This document shows positions 1-7,350 of a stretch of 64,000 nt of DNA, piece by piece. A model generated the notes under the pieces. The model was not told the DNA's origin, ran no database searches, and saw only the letters and a list, made by a program, of their open reading frames with translations. The first letter of the stretch is position 1, and every line of letters starts with the position of its first letter. The DNA comes from Halovenus marina (GTDB lineage Archaea; Halobacteriota; Halobacteria; Halobacteriales; Haloarculaceae). The DNA is taken from the NCBI RefSeq assembly GCF_051414115.1, contig NZ_JBLKNZ010000001.1:2046001-2110000 (forward strand), read 5' to 3'. Position numbers and translations under genes: made by a program.

Positions 1-903
1 GTCTGTCGGAAGCGTCTCCGGCGATTCCCACACCCGACCGGCGGTTTCGATGTCTCGCATGTCCGCGACAGTCTCGAAAAACTCCTTGCCGCGCTCGTAC
101 TGCCGTCGCTTGACGCTCAGGCCCAGCAGACGGCGAATGAGTTGCTCGACGGGGCCACGGCCCTGTCGGCGGCGTTCGAGTTTGGCTCGCAGGTCGTCGT
201 ACTCCTCGTCGAAGGCTCGGTCCATGACGAGTTCGGCGTAGCCCTCGACGGCCGTCATCGTCGTATCGAGTTGGCCGAGCGATTCGCGGTCGATCCGGCC
301 AGCCGTCAGATCCTCGACGGCCTCCTGCATGGCCGTTTCGAGGTGGTCCGGAAGCCACGGGGCGGCACCGAACTCCGCGGCGTGGGCCACCTCGTGGAAG
401 GCGATCCAGCGGCGGAATCGCGGATAGGGGACGTCGAGCACGTCAGCGACGCGCACGATGTTCGGCTGGACGAAATACAGCGCGTGCGGTTCGCCCTCGG
501 CGAGCAACAGGGGGTCGTACTGGCCGAGCACGTGCTTCGAGAGAAAGCCGAGCGCAAACGCCATCGATCCGGTGTTGAGCACGCGCGCGACGCCGGCGAG
601 CTGCGAGGCTTGCGTTTCGATCGGTCCGAGGACGCGCTCGAAGGTCCCGACGTTGGCTTCGAGCCAGTGGTGTCGGTTCATGATCTCGACGCGCTCGGGC
701 AGGTCGAAGGAGAGTCCGGTCACGGTTCGCACGCGGTCGCGCGCGTCCCGCACGTCAGTTCGATACCCCTCCTGCTCGGCCGCAGACACGTCGAACTCGC
801 CGGGGTCGACTGCCTCGCAGGCAGCGTCGATGACCGCGTCCCAGTCGACGGGGCTGTCGCCGGACGCCCCAGTGACAGCACGGACGCTCCGATAGATGCT
901 CAT
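1..903 (-). CDS. Zinc-dependent metalloprotease-like protein (DUF2342 / F420-biosynthesis-associated family), C-terminus cut by window edge
   Basis: The reading frame stays open from ATG at 903 to the left edge (301 codons seen, no stop), so the C-terminus is missing. The protein carries HEVAH at residues 170-174, a zincin-type HExxH motif, with a second Glu further on (residues about 192-196) that could complete a metal site. The overall pattern matches the family often annotated as coenzyme F420 biosynthesis-associated or DUF2342 zinc-dependent metalloprotease. No signal peptide or membrane segment is visible, so it is probably cytoplasmic. The substrate is unknown and protease activity is an inference from the motif. 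The downstream neighbour in its direction lies outside the window. Confidence 0.75.
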   Translation of the reverse strand, partial: MSIYRSVRAVTGASGDSPVDWDAVIDAACEAVDPGEFDVSAAEQEGYRTDVRDARDRVRTVTGLSFDLPERVEIMNRHHWLEANVGTFERVLGPIETQASQLAGVARVLNTGSMAFALGFLSKHVLGQYDPLLLAEGEPHALYFVQPNIVRVADVLDVPYPRFRRWIAFHEVAHAAEFGAAPWLPDHLETAMQEAVEDLTAGRIDRESLGQLDTTMTAVEGYAELVMDRAFDEEYDDLRAKLERRRQGRGPVEQLIRRLLGLSVKRRQYERGKEFFETVADMRDIETAGRVWESPETLPTD

Positions 904-939
904 ACCCGAGAGAGAACGCTGAGGAACAAATGCCTTCGG

Positions 940-1233
940 CTACTCGTCGACGGTCACTTCGAGCGACTCGTCGTCGGTATCGACCTCGACCTCCGGGCTT
1001 TCCTCGCCCGAGAGGTACTTGACGAGCGCCGCGATGGCGACGAACACGAGCAGGATGCCAAGGACTGCGACTTTCCCTTTGCCGGACCCGCCGTCGTCTG
1101 CTTCGGCAGCGACTTCCTCGTCGTCTTCGGCTGTGCCGCTCTCGTCGCGTGTCTCGTCGCTCCCAACAGTACCGAAGGGGAGGTTGACCGATCCGTCGTC
1201 GAGGTGGATTTCGAGGAAGGTGAGATTCACCAT
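940..1233 (-). CDS. Small acidic single-pass membrane protein, unknown function
   Basis: 97 residues. An acidic N-terminal half (many D/E, residues 25-50) precedes a GSGKGK turn. A single hydrophobic helix follows at about residues 54-71, and the short tail is very acidic. The composition is typical of haloarchaeal surface-exposed tails. The ATG at 1233 lies just upstream of the metalloprotease-like gene on the same strand (37-nt gap), so the two may be cotranscribed. The product is not recognised; the evidence for a real gene is its codon position bias, clean membrane segment and placement. Confidence 0.7.
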   Translation of the reverse strand: MVNLTFLEIHLDDGSVNLPFGTVGSDETRDESGTAEDDEEVAAEADDGGSGKGKVAVLGILLVFVAIAALVKYLSGEESPEVEVDTDDESLEVTVDE

Positions 1234-1360
1234 ATGTGTCGGTAGGGGCGATGGGGACTTACCGGTTACGTTACAGACAATTTCGGTCGTCGAACTGGGT
1301 GGGCCGGACGTGCTGCATTCGGACCCGAGGTTTCACGGAGGACGGTACCGAACTGGCCCC

Positions 1361-2437
1361 ATGGATCAGTCCCACCGCGAGTTTCTGGAGCGACTCCTCG
1401 AAACGCCGAGCCCATCGGGTTTCGAAACGGCAGGACAGCGCGTCTGGATCGACTACGTCTCCTCGTTTTCCGACACCGTTCGCACCGACGAGTACGGCAA
1501 CGCCGTCGCGACAGTCGAGGGCGACGGCCCGACGGTAGCGATGACTGGCCACGGGGACGAAATCGGGTTTATCGTTCGGGACATCACCGAGGACGGCTAT
1601 CTCAAACTCAATCGGATCGGCGGGTCGGACAAGTCAGTCTCGCGTGGTCAACACGTGACAGTCCAGACGGCGGACGGCCCCGTCTCGGGCGTCATCGGCC
1701 AGACCGCGATCCACCTCCGAGACGCGGACGACGAGGAACCGACAGAGATCACGAAGCAGTACGTCGATATCGGTGCCGAAGACAGGGAGGAAGCGACCGA
1801 ACTGGTCGAGCGCGGCGACCCGATAACGGTCGCCCAGCGCGTCACCGACCTGGCTGGCGACCGGATCGCAGCACGCGGACTCGACAACCGCATCGGCACG
1901 TGGGCGGCCGCCGAGGGGTTGCGCCGGGCGGCCGAGCGCGGCACAGAGGCGACAGTCTGTGCGGTCAGTACCGTCCAGGAGGAGGTCGGTCTCAAGGGCG
2001 CACAGATGGTCGGATTCGAACTTGACCCCGACGCCGTTATCGTCGTCGACGTGACTCACGCGACCGACGGGCCGGAGACGCCGGGCGATCGAACGACCGG
2101 CGTCGAACTCGGCGGCGGGCCCGCCGTCTCCCGCGGCGGGTCGAACCATCCACGACTCGTCGAGGCTATCCGGTCAGTCGCGAGTGACGAGGACGTGCCC
2201 GTCCAGTTGCAGGCGACCGGGATCCGCACTGCCACCGACGCCGACGCCTTCTTCACGTCGCGCGGTGGCATCCCGTCGCTGTATCTCGGCGTGCCCAATC
2301 GGTACATGCACACGCCAGTCGAGATGATCGATCTGTCGGATCTGGACGCGACTGCCGACGTTCTCGGCCACTGGGCGAGTCAGGCCCACGAGTTCGAGTA
2401 CACAGTCGATGTCGGCGGGACGCATCAACGAGAGTAA
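1361..2437 (+). CDS. M42 family metallopeptidase (glutamyl/deblocking aminopeptidase type)
   Basis: 358 residues, normal for M42 (TET-type) aminopeptidases, which remove N-terminal residues from peptides in the cytosol. Visible ligands and catalytic residues are His64 and Asp66 (TGHGDE), Asp175 in GLDNR, the Glu pair 207-208 in VQEEVG, Asp230 in VVDVTHA, and a C-terminal His in YMHTPVE. The start is placed at ATG 1361 (MDQSHREF) because the homologous region begins there; the frame is open further upstream but that stretch is shadow sequence over the preceding gene. It is transcribed away from the small membrane gene at 1233, so the two share a divergent intergenic region. Confidence 0.9.
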   Translation: MDQSHREFLERLLETPSPSGFETAGQRVWIDYVSSFSDTVRTDEYGNAVATVEGDGPTVAMTGHGDEIGFIVRDITEDGYLKLNRIGGSDKSVSRGQHVTVQTADGPVSGVIGQTAIHLRDADDEEPTEITKQYVDIGAEDREEATELVERGDPITVAQRVTDLAGDRIAARGLDNRIGTWAAAEGLRRAAERGTEATVCAVSTVQEEVGLKGAQMVGFELDPDAVIVVDVTHATDGPETPGDRTTGVELGGGPAVSRGGSNHPRLVEAIRSVASDEDVPVQLQATGIRTATDADAFFTSRGGIPSLYLGVPNRYMHTPVEMIDLSDLDATADVLGHWASQAHEFEYTVDVGGTHQRE

Positions 2438-2506
2438 GCGAGGCTGTATGCTGCAGCAGATCTGGACGCCACGTTCTTATTGCCCGGATAACAGAGTGGC
2501 GTGTCC

Positions 2507-3034
2507 CTACGGCAGCAATACGGTATTGATCGCGTGAATGACGCCGTTCGAGGCTTCGATGTCCGTCGCAGCGATCGAATCGCTCAGTTCCGTTTCGACG
2601 TCGATTCGTGCGCCGTTCAGTGTGGGTATCATCGAAGCGTTGACGACCGACCGCGCGTACCGTCGGCCCGGTGTGACGTGATACGTCAGGATACTCAACA
2701 GTTGAGCGTCATCGACACCACCGACTTCGTCTGCGTCGATACCCAACACGTTTTCAAAGGCTTCGTCGGTGGGGGCGAACACCGTCAGCTGGCGGTTCCC
2801 ACTGAGAGTGTCAACCAGATCGGCTTCTATCACGGCTGCGATCAGGGTGTCGAACTTCTCGGCGAACGGGCCGCTTTTATTGAGTGCAATCGCGGTCTCG
2901 ACGAGGTTCTTTTCCGCGCTTGCTCCTCTTTTCCGTCCCGGCATCGCACTCGCCGTACCGGTACCACCAGCGAACAATACGGTAGCACTGCCAACTGTCT
3001 TCAATACCGTCCTCCGGTCTAGCTTGTCGGGCAT
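2507..3034 (-). CDS. Secreted fasciclin (FAS1) domain protein with Tat-type signal
   Basis: 175 residues. The N-terminus MPDKLDRRTVLK followed by a hydrophobic stretch and an Ala-rich end (residues 7-30) looks like a twin-arginine signal. One FAS1 domain follows: FAPTDEAF near residue 89, YHVTPGR near 117, and the closing GVIHAINTVLLP. Single FAS1 proteins are extracellular adhesion or cell-surface proteins. Its 3' end faces the M42 peptidase gene (convergent, 69-nt gap). The upstream region to 3281 is AT-rich and carries the promoters of this gene and of lsm. Confidence 0.88.
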   Translation of the reverse strand: MPDKLDRRTVLKTVGSATVLFAGGTGTASAMPGRKRGASAEKNLVETAIALNKSGPFAEKFDTLIAAVIEADLVDTLSGNRQLTVFAPTDEAFENVLGIDADEVGGVDDAQLLSILTYHVTPGRRYARSVVNASMIPTLNGARIDVETELSDSIAATDIEASNGVIHAINTVLLP

Positions 3035-3249
3035 ACCAGTACGTCGGTTAGGAGTCAGACTGTATTACTAAGAACGTCCTATAGACAAAGGGGTGTTAAT
3101 AATATCGTCCTACAATTAATACGAGATCCGTACTGATGCTCAGAACATCGTCTGAACAAACGAACAGCCGGAGAGTATGACATCCGAGGATCAGCCTCGC
3201 CAATCGAGGCACCTGTGGTGTGCGGTTGCACGGAGGGGATGAGCCGGTA

Positions 3250-3258
3250 CGCTTAAGC
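3250..3258 (+). promoter_or_regulatory. TATA-like box for the lsm-rpl37e-purF operon
   Basis: CGCTTAAGC is centred about 27 nt before the lsm ATG. At that spacing the transcript would start at or beside the start codon, as in leaderless haloarchaeal mRNAs. The rest of 3035-3249 is AT-rich and shows no supportable gene. Confidence 0.5.
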
Positions 3259-3281
3259 ACCCGTCGCCACCGGATAGAGGT

Positions 3282-3476
3282 ATGAGTGACACGGGCAACC
3301 GGCCGCTGGACGTGCTCGAATCCTCGGTCGGGACGAGCGTGACCGTGCTGTTGAAAGACGGCGAGAAGTACGAGGGCGAACTGGTCGGCTACGACCAGCA
3401 TATGAACCTCGTCGTCGAGGACGAGAAAGACACAACGATTATACGCGGTGACAACGTCGTATCCATACGTCCATGA
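3282..3476 (+). CDS. lsm: Sm-like archaeal protein (SmAP/LSm)
   Basis: 64 residues, the short single Sm-fold form typical of haloarchaea. Sm1 is seen as the DGEKYEGELVGYD segment with the NLVVED strand, and Sm2 as IIRGDNVVSI at residues 54-63. Sm proteins form RNA-binding rings used in RNA metabolism. Its stop overlaps the ATG of rpl37e (ATGA), and purF follows 1 nt after rpl37e, so it heads a translationally coupled operon. The pairing lsm-rpl37e is common in archaea. Confidence 0.95.
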   Translation: MSDTGNRPLDVLESSVGTSVTVLLKDGEKYEGELVGYDQHMNLVVEDEKDTTIIRGDNVVSIRP

Positions 3477-3643
3477 CGACAGGAACGTCAAGTCAGGGCA
3501 AGAAAAACACGACGACACACGTGAAATGTCGCCGCTGTGGCGAGAAGTCATATCACGTCAAGAAGAAGGTCTGTTCGTCGTGTGGATTCGGCAAGTCGGC
3601 AAAGCGCCGCGACTACGCCTGGGAAAGCAAAGCTGGCGAATAA
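3473..3643 (+). CDS. rpl37e: 50S ribosomal protein eL37 (L37e)
   Basis: 56 residues, basic, with a zinc ribbon: Cys19-x2-Cys22 (CRRC) and Cys34-x2-Cys37 (CSSC). The surrounding sequence, with Lys/Arg runs and an N-terminal GTSSQGKK, is characteristic of eL37. The ATG overlaps the lsm stop codon by 3 nt, which sets the start. It is a large-subunit protein that contacts 23S rRNA. The gene is easily missed because of its size. Confidence 0.95.
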   Translation: MTTGTSSQGKKNTTTHVKCRRCGEKSYHVKKKVCSSCGFGKSAKRRDYAWESKAGE

Positions 3644-3644
3644 A

Positions 3645-5087
3645 ATGCACGAAAAGTGTGGTGTCGTCGGCATCTCACTCGAAGAACGCGACGCCGCCCA
3701 CCCTATCTACTACGCGCTCTATGCCTTGCAGCACCGCGGCCAGGAATCGGCCGGGATGGTAACTCACGACGGCTTTCAGCAACACCAGCACGTCGAGATG
3801 GGATTGGTCGGTGACGCCTTTCGACCGGAGGACATCGACGCGCTGAACGGTTCGAACGGGATCGGACACGTTCGATATCCGACCGCTGGTGGTGTCAACG
3901 CCTCTTGCGCACAGCCGTTTTCTGTCTCCTTCAAGAGCGGGTCGCTCGGTCTCTCGCACAACGGCAACCTCGTCAACGCCGACGAGGTTCGCGAGGAACT
4001 GGCCGAACTCGGCCACGCCTTTACCTCGTCGGGAGATACGGAAGTCATCGCACACGACCTGGCGCGGAATCTCTTAGAGGAGGATCTGGTTCGCGCGGTG
4101 AAATCGACGATGCAGCGCATCCACGGGTCGTACTCGCTGACGATCATGCACGACGAGACGGTCCTCGGCGTGCGCGACCCACAGGGCAATCGGCCGCTCT
4201 GTCTCGGCAAACTCGAAGACGGGTACGTCCTCGCATCGGAATCGGCAGCCATCGACACGCTCGACGGCGAAATCGTCCGCGACGTCAAGCCGGGCGAACT
4301 GATCGTCCTCAAGCCAGACGGAAGCGGCTACGACACGTATCAACTGGTCGAGCGCGAGCAGACCGCACACTGCTTTTTCGAACACGTCTACTTCGCCCGG
4401 CCCGATTCGGTTATCGACGACGAACTGGTCTACGAGGTGCGCCGTGAACTCGGCCGCAGACTCTGGGCGGACTCGGGCATCGAGACTGACGTCGTGATGC
4501 CCGTGCCCGACTCGGGGCGGGCGTTCGCCTCGGGCTACGCCGAGGCAGCGGGCGAAGATGGCGCGAAGACGGAGTTCGCCGAGGGGCTGATGAAAAACCG
4601 CTACGTCGGCCGCACGTTCATCATGCCGACACAGGACGAACGCGAGCGCGCCGTTCGGCTCAAACTCAATCCGATAAAGTCAACGATAGAGGGCAAGACT
4701 GTCACCGTCATCGACGACTCCGTCGTCAGGGGAACGACTTCGACACAGCTCGTCGAACTACTCCGTGACGCCGGTGCCGAGGAGGTGCACGTCCGCGTCG
4801 GCTCGCCGCCGATCATCTCCCCGTGTTACATGGGGATCGATATGGCGAGTCGCGAGGAACTCATCGCATCAGACCGGTCCGTCGAGGACATCGAGGCAGA
4901 AATCGGCGCTGACAGCGTCTCCTATCTCTCTATCGACGCCATCGTCGACGCGCTCGGCAAGTCCGAAAGCGACCTGTGTCTCGGCTGTGTGACGGGCAAG
5001 TACCCCTACGACATCGACGGCGAGGAGCGCGACAGAGACGTGACTCGTCCGGTCATCGGAAGCGAGCGCGCGAGCGCCGACGACTGA
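3645..5087 (+). CDS. purF: Amidophosphoribosyltransferase (purine biosynthesis, first committed step)
   Basis: 480 residues. Converts PRPP and glutamine to phosphoribosylamine. The N-terminus MHEKCGVVG places the glutaminase nucleophile at Cys5 after a very short propeptide. LQHRGQESAGM belongs to the N-terminal Ntn domain, and the PRPP loop is VIDDSVVRGTTS. All four cysteines expected for the Bacillus-type 4Fe-4S cluster can be found: HCFFEHVYFARPDS, SPCYMGID and the CLGC pair near the C-terminus, so this is the Fe-S class. The ATG is 1 nt after the rpl37e stop, showing operon coupling with lsm and rpl37e. Confidence 0.96.
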   Translation: MHEKCGVVGISLEERDAAHPIYYALYALQHRGQESAGMVTHDGFQQHQHVEMGLVGDAFRPEDIDALNGSNGIGHVRYPTAGGVNASCAQPFSVSFKSGSLGLSHNGNLVNADEVREELAELGHAFTSSGDTEVIAHDLARNLLEEDLVRAVKSTMQRIHGSYSLTIMHDETVLGVRDPQGNRPLCLGKLEDGYVLASESAAIDTLDGEIVRDVKPGELIVLKPDGSGYDTYQLVEREQTAHCFFEHVYFARPDSVIDDELVYEVRRELGRRLWADSGIETDVVMPVPDSGRAFASGYAEAAGEDGAKTEFAEGLMKNRYVGRTFIMPTQDERERAVRLKLNPIKSTIEGKTVTVIDDSVVRGTTSTQLVELLRDAGAEEVHVRVGSPPIISPCYMGIDMASREELIASDRSVEDIEAEIGADSVSYLSIDAIVDALGKSESDLCLGCVTGKYPYDIDGEERDRDVTRPVIGSERASADD

Positions 5088-5107
5088 CCGCCAGTCACGA
5101 CAGTCGT

Positions 5108-6244
5108 TCACGGGGAGTTGCTCACCACGACGTTACTGACCTCGAAGCGCGCGCCACCCTCTCGTCCATCTGTGACTCGGACAGTCCAGTCGTGAGCGGA
5201 GGCGATGCCCTCTACGATGGCGAGTCCGATCCCGAGTCCGTCGTCGCCTGTCGAACAGCCAACCTCGAATATCTCCTCGCTCTTCGCGTCGGGGATCCCC
5301 GGGCCGTCATCTTCGACGTAGAACCCGTCACCATCCGAAAGCGGGCCGAGCCAGACCGTTATGTCGGTCCCGCCGTGTTCTTTGCTGTTCCGAAAGAGAT
5401 TCTCGAAGAGCTGCTGGACTCGCTCGGGGTCCGCGCGGAACTGCAGGTCCTCCTCGACGACGAGATTCGCATCGGCAGTCGCAACCGATTCCCAGCAGTT
5501 GGCGGCGATTGCAGCGAGTGAGACCTCCGTCGTCTCCTCGACGTGCTGGCCCTGTCTCGCCATCGTGAGCACATCCGTGATGAGTGACTCCATTCGGTCG
5601 AGCGCGCTCGACGCGATTGCCAGATGTTCGCTGTCGGCGTCCTGTGCGAGATCGACTCGCAACTGTGCCACGTTCAGCGGATTACGTAGGTCGTGGCTGA
5701 GCACGCTCGCGAACTGGTCGAGGCGCTCAATTTTCGCCTCGGTCTGCTGTCGCTGGAGTTCGTGTTCGAGCGTCCGGGCGATCAGTTCAGCAAACAGCGT
5801 TTCGTCGTCGGTGAACGGACGGTCTCGCGGCCCTGTGGAGACGAAACACACTGTCCCGTACACCTCATCGTCGAGAAAGACGGGAGTGCCGTGATAGCAG
5901 TACAGTTCGTGTGTCTCGAATGCAGGGTCGTCCTCCCACCCCTGGTCAGGTGCGTCATGGAGTGCAATCGACTCCCCCTGCGCGACGGTTCGGCGGCAGT
6001 ACGTGGTCTTGAGATCGAGGATGAGTCCGGGCGGAAACTGACCGTCCTCGGGGTCGGTGCTCGCGGTTGCCTTCCAGTACTCGCTGTCCGGCTCGATCCT
6101 GGTGAGATGGCCGTTTTCGACCCCGAGATACTGCTCTCCGACCGCGAGTGCGTGCTCGGCCGTTTCCTCGAACGAACAGTCGCGCTGAAGCACGTCGTAG
6201 AGGTCACGTCGGGCCTGAACCCAATCAACTGATTCCTGACTCAT
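5108..6244 (-). CDS. GAF-domain sensor histidine kinase
   Basis: 378 residues. Order of domains: GAF-like sensor (about 20-165, including YCYHGTPVFLDDEVYGT), a short coiled segment, HisKA with the phospho-acceptor His184 in SHDLRNP, then HATPase_c with the N box (NLFRNSKEHGG), G1 (DDGPGIP) and G2 (GLGIGLAI). No transmembrane helices, so it is a soluble kinase sensing a cytoplasmic signal. No response regulator is adjacent, as is usual in haloarchaea. Convergent with purF, with about 20 nt between stops. Confidence 0.9.
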   Translation of the reverse strand: MSQESVDWVQARRDLYDVLQRDCSFEETAEHALAVGEQYLGVENGHLTRIEPDSEYWKATASTDPEDGQFPPGLILDLKTTYCRRTVAQGESIALHDAPDQGWEDDPAFETHELYCYHGTPVFLDDEVYGTVCFVSTGPRDRPFTDDETLFAELIARTLEHELQRQQTEAKIERLDQFASVLSHDLRNPLNVAQLRVDLAQDADSEHLAIASSALDRMESLITDVLTMARQGQHVEETTEVSLAAIAANCWESVATADANLVVEEDLQFRADPERVQQLFENLFRNSKEHGGTDITVWLGPLSDGDGFYVEDDGPGIPDAKSEEIFEVGCSTGDDGLGIGLAIVEGIASAHDWTVRVTDGREGGARFEVSNVVVSNSP

Positions 6245-6349
6245 AATCCTCTCAGCCTGCGGTGGATGTCTCTGTTGAACGCGGACACATTTGAATGGTA
6301 TGTAAATTGCGTCGTATTGCAGTCAAACAGCCAATAGTACGAGCGGAGC

Positions 6350-6901
6350 TCAAAAGACCAGATACAGCATCGCGTAGACGACGATTCCGAGCGCGAAGGA
6401 GACGAGCCACAGCACCGCCGCAATCCGTCCGAGGCGGGGATGAGCAGTCTCGGGCAGTTCGCTCACGTCGTGTGTGCTCGCGATCAACAGCGCGGCGTAG
6501 ACGAAGGGCAGACAGACGATAGCGAGCAGGATGTGAACCGCAAGCACCGGCAGATAGACGAACTGATGCACCCAGTCCGGGCCGGTGAAAGCAGTTGGCC
6601 CTTCGAGAGAAACCCGGTAGAGGTACAGAAGCAGGAAGGCTCCAAAGAGCGCAGCGCTCGCGAGCATCGCCCGCCGATGCGTGCTGACGTTCCCCCGCTT
6701 GATGGCACGAACGCCGGACAGAATCGTGACAATTGCAAGCACGCTGATGGCCGCGTTGAGATGTGGAATCGCCGGGAGGAGCCACCCTATCTCGGGAAGT
6801 TCCGGAGCGACGCCTCTGACTGCGCTGAACACCAGAACGAGCGAAACGGCCGTGAGCAGCGCGGTCAGTTCCCGGATCCGCTCCCGAGCAGTCAGTTCCA
6901 T
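6350..6901 (-). CDS. DUF420 family membrane protein
   Basis: 183 residues with about five hydrophobic helices. It matches the DUF420 family, with conserved His residues in PHLNAAIS, STHRRAM and WVHQFVYLPVLAVH. DUF420 genes are often found near cytochrome oxidase or copper/heme assembly genes, but no such gene is adjacent here, so a role in respiratory enzyme assembly is only inferred. It is transcribed away from the small membrane gene at 7034. Confidence 0.85.
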   Translation of the reverse strand: MELTARERIRELTALLTAVSLVLVFSAVRGVAPELPEIGWLLPAIPHLNAAISVLAIVTILSGVRAIKRGNVSTHRRAMLASAALFGAFLLLYLYRVSLEGPTAFTGPDWVHQFVYLPVLAVHILLAIVCLPFVYAALLIASTHDVSELPETAHPRLGRIAAVLWLVSFALGIVVYAMLYLVF

Positions 6902-7033
6902 GTCTCGGGATATGGCACCGAACGCCTATGTGTTGTGATCGACGGGCGCTGTTGGCTCTTCCGGGTAGAGAACAGCCCAGAGAGGTGACCGTGATGAAGA
7001 GAATACAAGTGGCTGGCTGACAGATTTCCGGAC

Positions 7034-7270
7034 ATGGATCCGGAAGACCTCCTCGAATTCGGCGTGCTGTTCGGTGGCTTCGAGATTATCGAGGGACTTC
7101 TCGCAATCGGTGCAGTACTCGTCGTCCTCGCCGTACTCGTCGGCGCGGTCATGTTCCTTGATTTCGGTGTGACGACGATTCTCGTGACGGGGGCGCTGAT
7201 GGCGGGGTCAGCGATTGCTGGCGGCATCGCTGGCATGAAAGCAGAACGGCTCCGCGGAAAACACTTCTAA
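7034..7270 (+). CDS. Small hydrophobic membrane protein, unknown
   Basis: 78 residues with two hydrophobic helices (about 10-48 in an almost continuous stretch and 50-68). The second helix is Gly/Ala-rich with small-xxx-small spacing (AGSAIAGGIAGM), suggesting tight helix packing. The family is not recognised. It ends about 80 nt before the 3' end of cdc48 (convergent). The clean reading frame and strongly hydrophobic product support a real gene. Confidence 0.7.
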   Translation: MDPEDLLEFGVLFGGFEIIEGLLAIGAVLVVLAVLVGAVMFLDFGVTTILVTGALMAGSAIAGGIAGMKAERLRGKHF

Positions 7271-7350
7271 ATCGGAGAGAGATTGCAAGTCAGTCAGCGT
7301 GAAGGGGGTCGGTGAACCGACCGATCTCAATCGACAAGGGCGGAACGCGG